DNA from: Xenorhabdus hominickii
GTDB lineage: Bacteria; Pseudomonadota; Gammaproteobacteria; Enterobacterales; Enterobacteriaceae
Length of the DNA stretch: 63,798 bases
Reading direction: 5' to 3'
NCBI RefSeq assembly: GCF_002632725.1
Contig: NZ_NJAI01000008.1
Location: 125,329 to 189,126, forward strand
In this document: positions 9,996 to 15,611 of the stretch, in pieces
How positions within the stretch are numbered: position 1 is the stretch's first letter
How the letters are laid out: each line of letters begins with the position of its first letter
Program-made: the position numbers and the translations under genes
The notes under the pieces: generated by a model
The model's database searches: none
What the model was told of the DNA's origin: nothing
The model's input: the letters and a program-made list of their open reading frames with translations, nothing else

Positions 9996-10447
9996 TGAAA
10001 TATTCATATAGAATAACAAAATATACTAATATCAATGAAAATGGCGATATTTATTCTGATCCTGATGAATGGACTAGCTTTTTTGATATTGGTCAAAAAG
10101 TAAAAAAAGATGAATACGAACGGATTGAAAATCAATATATAGATTATATTATTAATTTATGTAACTGTTTAGGTATCAAGTCTCTTAAAATCCAAGCACT
10201 AGAAGTAAGTGTTGATGAAATTTCATATATTGAAGGTGAGTCTATAGATATCAATCAATTAAAAAACGGAATTAAATCAATTTTGAGAGAAGATATGTGG
10301 TGTAAACTCATATCAGATACATGCGAATTTCATTTTGGATATGATTTTTATATGTATTTTGTATCAAAAATAGATCCAAAAGAATGTATAGATAAAATAA
10401 ATACTTTACTTACAGTACAAAAATATAGATCACCATATTTAGATTAA
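9995..10447 (+). CDS. Immunity protein for the Rhs toxin
   Basis: A 150-residue acidic, soluble protein whose ATG overlaps the rhs stop by one base (TAATG). That coupling and position are the usual ones for a cognate immunity protein that binds and blocks the Rhs C-terminal toxin in the cytoplasm of the producing cell. No signal peptide is present, consistent with a cytoplasmic nucleic-acid-targeting toxin. The sequence (SDPDEWTSFFDIG, FHFGYDFYMYF) is not one I can place in a named family. AT-rich like the toxin tip. Confidence 0.8.
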   Translation: MKYSYRITKYTNINENGDIYSDPDEWTSFFDIGQKVKKDEYERIENQYIDYIINLCNCLGIKSLKIQALEVSVDEISYIEGESIDINQLKNGIKSILREDMWCKLISDTCEFHFGYDFYMYFVSKIDPKECIDKINTLLTVQKYRSPYLD

Positions 10448-10468
10448 TAATATCTAACATAATGAATT

Positions 10469-10502
10469 AGCCGGAAAGATCACTGTGATCTTCCGGCTTT
10501 GT
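10469..10502 (+). terminator. Strong rho-independent terminator after rhs immunity gene
   Basis: The stem AGCCGGAAAGATCAC / GTGATCTTCCGGCT with one bulged A is followed by TTGTTCTTTT. It closes the vgrG-rhs-immunity operon. Its right arm and tail (CCGGCTTTGTTC) recur at 12289-12300. Confidence 0.8.
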
Positions 10503-10519
10503 TCTTTTAAGAGTCTATC

Positions 10520-10695
10520 ATGGTGACCAAAATCATTGAACTACATCAATTTGAGCTGGCTAAAAACCTCAAAATCCCGGAAGATCTTAGCCAGCTATTC
10601 CATGATTTGAACAGCCCAGTATGGGTACTCAATATAAATTTTCTGGTAAAATTGAACAATTAGTAACAGATGGCGCTCTTAAGAGGTTGTCATGA
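10520..10695 (+). pseudogene. Displaced toxin tail, frameshifted
   Basis: An ATG at 10520 opens a frame (VTKIIELHQFELAKNLKIP) that runs to LFHDLNSP and then derails. Another frame from about 10621 (MGTQYKFSGKIEQLVTDG) carries on to a TGA that overlaps the ATG of the next gene (ATGA at 10692-10695). Together they read like the last 55 or so residues of a polymorphic toxin with a frameshift in the middle. The gene-to-immunity coupling matches a former Rhs C-terminal module. No toxin family is recognised. Confidence 0.5.
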
Positions 10696-11072
10696 GCTTA
10701 AAAATGAAAAATTTGAAGAAAAAAGAGATGATTTATGATGGGTTCGAAGACGAATTTTATAAACTAAATCATACCATTAAGTCCTCATGCTGTGATGAAA
10801 AAATAACTATCAGCGTTTCAAGTCTAAAGAACTTAAATAAATTAGATGAACATTTGCGAGTAGCAATAAAAGATAGAATTAAAGGTATCAAAGAGTTTCC
10901 GTTATCAACAATCATGACTCACAACTATGATGATTTATCAGTCATGTATGACATATATGACTGCAAGATGAAAAACGTAAAATTATTAGCCATTCTTGCA
11001 GTTGGCGAACGGCAACCAGCAAGATATCAGGTAATTTTATTAGGCATTTTTAAATATTCTGAAATGAATTGA
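10692..11072 (+). CDS. Orphan immunity-like protein
   Basis: A 126-residue soluble protein of unrecognised family (KKEMIYDGFEDEFYKLNH near the N terminus, ending LGIFKYSEMN). Its start overlaps the stop of the preceding toxin remnant by 4 bp, as immunity genes do. Position behind the rhs terminator, low GC and small size support an orphan immunity gene retained after its toxin was replaced. The function is inferred from context alone. Confidence 0.6.
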   Translation: MSLKMKNLKKKEMIYDGFEDEFYKLNHTIKSSCCDEKITISVSSLKNLNKLDEHLRVAIKDRIKGIKEFPLSTIMTHNYDDLSVMYDIYDCKMKNVKLLAILAVGERQPARYQVILLGIFKYSEMN

Positions 11073-11101
11073 AATTAACACTATAAAACTGGGAAGATTC
11101 C

Positions 11102-11302
11102 ATGATATTCCAAGTTGTTCAAATCCATGTACCAGACCACGTAGCAAATTCTGCCTATTCACGTGAAAACCTGTATAATGCAGGTAATGCTCGATATATT
11201 GAAGAGTCTGTTCTGAATAAAACCAAAATCAAACCCAAATGGAATAAATTTATATCTCTCTCATCATGTAAAAATTTGAAAATACTTTTATGGAAAGATT
11301 AA
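11102..11302 (+). pseudogene. Second displaced toxin fragment
   Basis: A 66-residue frame, open a few codons further upstream than its ATG, reading VVQIHVPDHVANSAYSRENL and NAGNARYIEESVLNKTKI. It looks like the interior or end of a longer secreted-toxin domain rather than a whole protein, and it overlaps the next gene by 13 bp in the way toxin ends overlap immunity starts. The family is not identified. It could alternatively be a short real gene. Confidence 0.4.
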
Positions 11303-11601
11303 TCATTAATGTCCAAATTAATTGGATTTCTGAAAACCAAGGTGGTAAAAATAATTTACCAATCAATACATTATATTATGTCATTACTGAGCCAATAAAA
11401 AGTAAGATTGGTGAAACAACATATTGGAGCTTAGTATTAGACATAAAAAGCAACTCTTATGATGAAGAAAGAAATGAGAGAATAGGTTTAGGAAAAGCTT
11501 ATTTTCTAGCTGATAATGCTCCTGATTTTTTACTTACTCAAGGATTTAATTTAAATGTATATGAAGGCCCTAAATTTGTTGCCGTAGTTGAAGTTCTTTG
11601 A
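11290..11601 (+). CDS. Orphan immunity-like protein
   Basis: A 103-residue acidic soluble protein (NVQINWISENQGGKNNLPIN; GLGKAYFLADNAPDFLL; ends FVAVVEVL). It starts inside the preceding toxin-like fragment. No family is recognised. Beta-rich composition, low GC and location in the post-rhs array fit an orphan immunity role, which is inferred. Confidence 0.55.
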   Translation: MERLIINVQINWISENQGGKNNLPINTLYYVITEPIKSKIGETTYWSLVLDIKSNSYDEERNERIGLGKAYFLADNAPDFLLTQGFNLNVYEGPKFVAVVEVL

Positions 11602-11724
11602 ACTTGTTAATAAATAGTAACTGGCTAATTTTTATTTAAACTCAAACTGCACTGGTACTTTTTTTGATAATTGAAGAAAGAGTAACATCTCTAATAGAAG
11701 TGGATCTAATAATATTTAGATTGA

Positions 11725-11835
11725 CTCTGGTATGCTTGGGGAGTAAATCTAAAAAGATTAAGTGCAATACCAGTTAGCGCCAGTGATAATATGGGTAACT
11801 ATAATAGTTTAGATCTGAAAAGGTATGAAAAATGA
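11725..11835 (+). pseudogene. Third displaced toxin tail
   Basis: A 37-codon open stretch without a start codon, ending GNYNSLDLKRYEK and a TGA that overlaps the ATG of the next gene by 4 bp (11832-11835). The upstream boundary is a stop at 11722-11724. It repeats the pattern of a truncated toxin end coupled to an immunity gene. Confidence 0.4.
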
Positions 11836-12248
11836 TATGCGTCAATGAAAGAAAAATAAAAATAATAATAAATGGTGAAATGGAAGAAGCTAAATTGCAT
11901 TTGATTGATTCTCCTGATAGGCATTGTTGCTTAAGAATATTTCATAATAACAATCAGTTGGCAGAATCAAACGGCATTGATTATTTTTCATGCTTTATAG
12001 ATTTAAGAAACCAATTAAAAGATATCGTTTTTCTTTGCAAAGGAGCAAAAATAAATGTATTCCCATCGGCAATGCAGAGGGATATGGGTTTAGGTATAAC
12101 AGCTTATGAAACTAAATTAGGTCAGTATGGCTTACCTGAAAATCAGGTTCATATATTTGATTTTGAGGATAAAGATGTTGATGTCACCCCAGAAGAGCAA
12201 GCAAAATTTCATTATCAATGGTTTGAATCATTAGGGAAAAGTAACTGA
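11832..12248 (+). CDS. Orphan immunity-like protein
   Basis: A 138-residue soluble protein with a beta-rich N-terminal half (INERKIKIIINGEMEEAKL-like strand pattern; DSPDRHCCLRIFHNNN) and an acidic tail (DFEDKDVDVTPEEQ). It is coupled by ATGA to a toxin-like tail upstream and followed by a terminator that resembles the one after the rhs immunity gene. No family is recognised; the immunity role is inferred from context. Confidence 0.6.
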   Translation: MICVNERKIKIIINGEMEEAKLHLIDSPDRHCCLRIFHNNNQLAESNGIDYFSCFIDLRNQLKDIVFLCKGAKINVFPSAMQRDMGLGITAYETKLGQYGLPENQVHIFDFEDKDVDVTPEEQAKFHYQWFESLGKSN

Positions 12249-12265
12249 TTTATTAGCTTAGATTA

Positions 12266-12300
12266 AGCCAGAAAAATCCCGTAATTTTCCGGCTTTGTTC
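12266..12300 (+). terminator. Terminator after orphan immunity gene
   Basis: The arms AGCCAGAAAAAT and ATTTTCCGGCT flank CCCGTA, followed by TTGTTCATTC. It shares TTTTCCGGCTTTGTTC-like sequence with the rhs operon terminator at 10469-10502, so the two may descend from one module boundary. Confidence 0.7.
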
Positions 12301-12369
12301 ATTCTTACCTTGATGAATACTCAATGATTGATAACATGGTTTATATTATAATTAAAAATAGGTAACAGA

Positions 12370-12849
12370 ATGAAAAGTAATGAACAAGTAGTAGATTTAT
12401 TGATATCACATAGCCAAATTCAGGTTCGCTCAAGACCATTTGATGAAATACTATGTCAATGGGGAAATGAGAATATCAAACAAGGAGCTATTCTTCACAA
12501 AGATTATGTTGTATTCGATCCTTTACCAGATGACGCTTTTGGCGCGAATATACACTTAACTTTTGAAGTAAATTTTAATATGGACCCTCTAGTTCAGCGG
12601 TGTATGGTTGTTCCTTTTTATGTCACAGATAAAAATAAACTGGAGATAGCGTCAGCGACTGAAAAATTTAAGATTGATTTAGACCTTAAAGAAACGCTTT
12701 ATAGCTTATACTATGAAATATGTGAAGGTGATGAAGTTTTTTATAAATTAACTTTTGTCCCATCTGAAATTAAGGTTGATGCTAAATATATGTTAGATGA
12801 CCCGTGGGGAGGAGAAAAAAACAAACCTCTTCAAGAAGGAAAAGTCTAA
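12370..12849 (+). CDS. ComJ-like nuclease inhibitor (probable immunity protein)
   Basis: A 159-residue protein. The order ISHSQIQVRS, DYVVFDPLPDDAFGANIHL, VVPFYVTD and LYYEICEGDE matches the ComJ (Nin) family, whose Bacillus member inhibits the competence nuclease NucA. In Gram-negative toxin islands ComJ-like proteins occur as immunity proteins for DNase toxins. No matching nuclease lies next to it here, so it is an orphan guard. It is preceded by its own 120-bp leader. The family call is from memory of the B. subtilis sequence and is fairly sure. Confidence 0.7.
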   Translation: MKSNEQVVDLLISHSQIQVRSRPFDEILCQWGNENIKQGAILHKDYVVFDPLPDDAFGANIHLTFEVNFNMDPLVQRCMVVPFYVTDKNKLEIASATEKFKIDLDLKETLYSLYYEICEGDEVFYKLTFVPSEIKVDAKYMLDDPWGGEKNKPLQEGKV

Positions 12850-12898
12850 GTAATATCACGTTAATTTTAAAATTGATAAGCTTATTTAGCATAGGTTA

Positions 12899-12946
12899 CA
12901 AGTCGTGTTAAAAGTAGTTTCTGTTTTTTTACTTTATCACGACTTG
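12899..12946. terminator. Hairpin between convergent genes
   Basis: The 9-bp arms CAAGTCGTG / CACGACTTG (12899-12907, 12938-12946), with an inner AAAGT/ACTTT pairing, lie between the ComJ-like gene (+) and the higA-like gene (-). The loop holds a T7 run. It probably terminates from either side. Confidence 0.5.
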
Positions 12947-13077
12947 GTTTATTATTAGACAATTGATTACTCTAAACAATCTTAAACATAACACTCCGTA
13001 TTTATATATTTAATTTTAACAAATTATATAATGTTACATGGATAATTCACAGTTTTTAGTGTGAAAAAGAGAATTGA

Positions 13078-13362
13078 TTAAGTCCCAGTGAAATGCAGTT
13101 TCAAACCCAATGCTTTTGATATTTTATATACGGTATTAAACGACGGGTTGCCTTCACCGGATAACGCCTTATATATCCCCTCTCGGCTTATTCCTGATTC
13201 TTTAGAAAGTTGGCTGATATTTTTTATTCTGGCAATGTTGCCTAACGCTTTAAATAAATATTTTGTGTCGTTCTCTTCGATAGCGGCATTTAAGTATGCC
13301 TGAATATCTTCTTCGGTTTCTAAAAACTCCACAACATCGAATTTTTTTGGTTCTGTTTTCAT
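13078..13362 (-). CDS. higA: HigA-like antitoxin
   Basis: A 94-residue protein from the ATG at 13362, which has GGGGA upstream. Residues 40-90 are a Cro-type helix-turn-helix (LSKESGISREGIYKALSGEG) followed by PSFNTVYKISKALGLKL, the signature of the addiction-module antidote family associated with HigB. It neutralises the toxin encoded directly upstream and represses the operon. The toxin-first gene order is the usual one for higBA. One base separates it from the toxin stop. Confidence 0.88.
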   Translation of the reverse strand: MKTEPKKFDVVEFLETEEDIQAYLNAAIEENDTKYLFKALGNIARIKNISQLSKESGISREGIYKALSGEGNPSFNTVYKISKALGLKLHFTGT

Positions 13363-13363
13363 T

Positions 13364-13660
13364 TTAAAATCCCCATTCTTTCGCAAGTTGTTTGGCTTTC
13401 TTTATATCTGCCTGCTGGCTGCTTTTATCTCCACCACAGAGCAATAATATGATTTTATTATTTTTATTAGCAAAGTAGACACGATAGCCTTGCCCGTAAT
13501 GTATTCTGAGTTCCGAAACTCCACCTCCCACAGGTTCAACATCACCAAAATTGCCCTCTTCCATTCTTTCAACTCTGATTAAGATCTTGGCTTTGGCTAT
13601 CCTGTCTTTTAAGGATTTTAACCATTTTTCAAAATCTTGAGTCCTTTCAATGGTTATCAT
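13364..13660 (-). CDS. higB: HigB-like RelE-superfamily toxin
   Basis: A 98-residue protein starting at 13660, where AGAGGTGAGC precedes ATG; longer in-frame starts lack a ribosome site. It is the phage-derived Gp49/HigB addiction-module killer family: DFEKWLKSLKDRIAKAKIL, then GDVEPVGGGVSELRIHYG, YRVYFANKNNKIILLLCGGD, and a terminal KAKQLAKEW. Such toxins cleave mRNA on the ribosome. It forms a two-gene operon with higA. Confidence 0.9.
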   Translation of the reverse strand: MITIERTQDFEKWLKSLKDRIAKAKILIRVERMEEGNFGDVEPVGGGVSELRIHYGQGYRVYFANKNNKIILLLCGGDKSSQQADIKKAKQLAKEWGF

Positions 13661-13744
13661 GCTCACCTCTAAAGCGAATATCATTATTGTATATAAACAA
13701 TACGATGTGTCAACCATAGTTAACACATCAATACAATCAGCAAA

Positions 13745-14101
13745 TTAAAATGTCTTACACGATTCAGGCAGGTCAGACTCTGTCATCAACATAATTTTGC
13801 CGTAACCGAAAGCAACTTGAACAGGTTTATCCAACAAACCGGTTTCCGTTAACCAATCGCCCGCCAGATACAGTTCGCCATTATCACGTACCCAATCGAT
13901 GCCCTGCTTCGGATCATTTTCCACAGCGCGGAACAGGGCTGCTGGATCATCGTCAGGCTTCGCCAATGTCAACATCAGCCCGTTGTGATATTGTTGGATA
14001 TGAAACAGGCTATTGGGCGTAAATCCCATCTGCTGCATATCATCACCACGTAATACACATTCCGGTTTTTCAGCGTTTTCAGTAGAAAATCTAAGCTCCA
14101 T
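13745..14101 (-). CDS. SymE-like protein
   Basis: A 118-residue protein from the ATG at 14101, preceded by AAGGAATCT. It carries two SpoVT/AbrB-like strands: MGFTPNSLFHIQQYHNGLML and LAGDWLTETGLLDKPVQVAF, the latter the hallmark of SymE-family proteins. SymE of E. coli is an SOS-induced nucleoid-condensing toxin formerly described as an RNase. This is a divergent relative lying 139 bp downstream of a more typical one. Its function as a toxin is inferred. Confidence 0.65.
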   Translation of the reverse strand: MELRFSTENAEKPECVLRGDDMQQMGFTPNSLFHIQQYHNGLMLTLAKPDDDPAALFRAVENDPKQGIDWVRDNGELYLAGDWLTETGLLDKPVQVAFGYGKIMLMTESDLPESCKTF

Positions 14102-14240
14102 AGATTCCTTCTTTGTTGATTCATAAAATAAAATGCGAGCGGCTTCGCAAAAGAAAAATTTTGCCATTTAAGTGCAAAGCACAGCTTACGCAATCGCGTT
14201 CAATATTATGTTTTAATTGATAAAACATAGCATTATGCGT

Positions 14241-14570
14241 TTATTTCGGCAGCTTTTTATTTAATTTTCCGGGAAATTGCCGCAGCCACTGTGCCACGGC
14301 GATATCATCCCATTCACCTTCATTCAGGCTTTTTAAGCAGTGCCACAATTCATGAAAATTTTGGGCTGTGATGATCAGGCAACCGGGCATCACTCTGATT
14401 TTTAACGGATCATTGATGGAAAACCCGGCTTCCAGTAGCCATTTTCCACTTAAATTGATGGCAGGAGTCGTGCGGTTCACCCCATTGGGGCGATAAACCA
14501 CTTTCTGATAACGTTCCGGTTGGGAAATTTTGTAAATGCGAGTGCCTGCAGTAGAATGCGTGTCAGCCAT
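14241..14570 (-). CDS. symE: SymE-family type I toxin
   Basis: A 109-residue protein with the SymE layout: variable N terminus, PAINLSGKWLLEAGFSINDP, then LKIRVMPGCLIITAQ, the AbrB-like fold. In E. coli symE translation is blocked by the cis-antisense RNA SymR in the 5' leader. The leader here (14571-14700) would be the place for such an RNA on the plus strand, but I cannot show a promoter for it. Two SymE genes in tandem are also seen in Rhs-bearing islands. Confidence 0.82.
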   Translation of the reverse strand: MADTHSTAGTRIYKISQPERYQKVVYRPNGVNRTTPAINLSGKWLLEAGFSINDPLKIRVMPGCLIITAQNFHELWHCLKSLNEGEWDDIAVAQWLRQFPGKLNKKLPK

Positions 14571-14904
14571 AATAACTAATCCTGTAGTTATTGTGGTTAG
14601 CGGTTTTAGCGTGTTTCCAGCACGTTAAAGCCGCGTTTAAATTTTCACCGCCACTCTATCCCCCGCCCAAATAACATGCCACTGACAAAAATGACCTTTG
14701 CAAAGCGGCTCGCAAAATAACGACAGCGAATGTATTCCATTTCTATTGACTATCGCTGCCTTATACCGGACACCAAAGAGTGGTAAAACTAACAGCCGTA
14801 TTACCCGCCGCCATTTGGGAAAATGGCAAAGTGAACAAACTTTGCACTATTATTCATAATGTAGTAATGTACCTATATAGCTAATTTAAGCAGGAGGTAC
14901 AACC
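14571..14904. other. 334-bp spacer between divergent symE and phd-vapC
   Basis: No gene is seen. It holds the symE 5' leader (minus strand), where a SymR-type antisense RNA would be expected, and the promoter of the phd-vapC operon (14842-14870). Confidence 0.5.
14842..14870 (+). promoter_or_regulatory. Sigma-70 promoter of phd-vapC
   Basis: The -35 TTGCAC (14842-14847), a 17-bp spacer and the -10 TAATGT (14865-14870) are followed by an AT-rich stretch and AGGAGGT before the ATG at 14905. Autoregulatory operators would overlap here. Confidence 0.55.
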
Positions 14905-15159
14905 ATGACTATCACCACTCTCTCCAGCCGGGAGCTGAACCAGGATGTGACCCGCGCGAAGAAAGCAACCAAAAACGGCCCGGTATTCATCACTGATCGT
15001 GGCAAGCCTGCACATGTGCTGTTGAGCATTGAGGAGTACCGGCTGCTGACAAAGCAGCATCGCAACATTGCCGATTCGCTGGCGATGCCGGGCGTTGCAG
15101 ACATTGAGTTTGAACCCCAGTCCGTGACTATCGACACTCGTCCGGCTGATTTCTCATGA
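14905..15159 (+). CDS. Phd/YefM-family antitoxin
   Basis: An 84-residue protein beginning ITTLSSRELNQDVTRAKKAT, then GPVFITDRGKPAHVLLSIEE, the Phd/YefM N-terminal DNA-binding fold. The C-terminal third (FEPQSVTIDTRPADFS) would bind the toxin. It carries a strong AGGAGGT ribosome site. It overlaps the PIN toxin by 4 bp (ATGA). It binds the operon promoter and inhibits the toxin. Confidence 0.92.
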   Translation: MTITTLSSRELNQDVTRAKKATKNGPVFITDRGKPAHVLLSIEEYRLLTKQHRNIADSLAMPGVADIEFEPQSVTIDTRPADFS

Positions 15160-15584
15160 TGTATGTACTCGATACCAATGTCGTGTCCGAGCTACGAAAA
15201 ATTCGCGCTGGGAAGGCTGATCCTAACGTGGCGGCATGGGCTGAAAATGTTGATGCCGCTGCTCTCTTTGTGTCCGCCATCACCATCATGGAATTAGAAC
15301 TTGGCATTTTATTGATTGAGCGTAAGGACGCCACACAGGGGGCTATACTGCGGGCGTGGCTGGAGCAACATGTCTTACCGGAGTTCTCTGAACGAACATT
15401 GCCTGTTGATACAGCCGTAGCACAACGCTGCGCTCGGTTGCACGTACCAGACAGATGCAGCGAGCGTGATGCGCTGATTGCGGCGACAGCGCTCGTGCAT
15501 GGTATGACGGTAGTCACGCGTAACGTAGCCGATTTTCAGTCCTCAGGGGTGACGATCCTCAACCCGTGGGAATCGAATCTATAA
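15156..15584 (+). CDS. vapC: VapC/FitB-type PIN-domain toxin
   Basis: A 142-residue PIN ribonuclease. Acidic active-site residues are visible: D in YVLDTNVVSEL, E in TIMELELGI, D in SERDALIAATA and the following VTRNVADF. PIN toxins cut tRNA or rRNA. It ends 27 bp from the convergent tail-fibre gene of the prophage, so this pair sits exactly at the prophage left edge and may be either host DNA or a late phage acquisition. Confidence 0.92.
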   Translation: MMYVLDTNVVSELRKIRAGKADPNVAAWAENVDAAALFVSAITIMELELGILLIERKDATQGAILRAWLEQHVLPEFSERTLPVDTAVAQRCARLHVPDRCSERDALIAATALVHGMTVVTRNVADFQSSGVTILNPWESNL

Positions 15585-15611
15585 TGATGGCCGGAAACTC
15601 TTGTTAGCGGA

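Noticed and set aside
10692..12849. Array of small genes as a new defence operon
   Set aside because: Toxin-tail overlaps and rhs-type terminators explain it better as orphan immunity genes.
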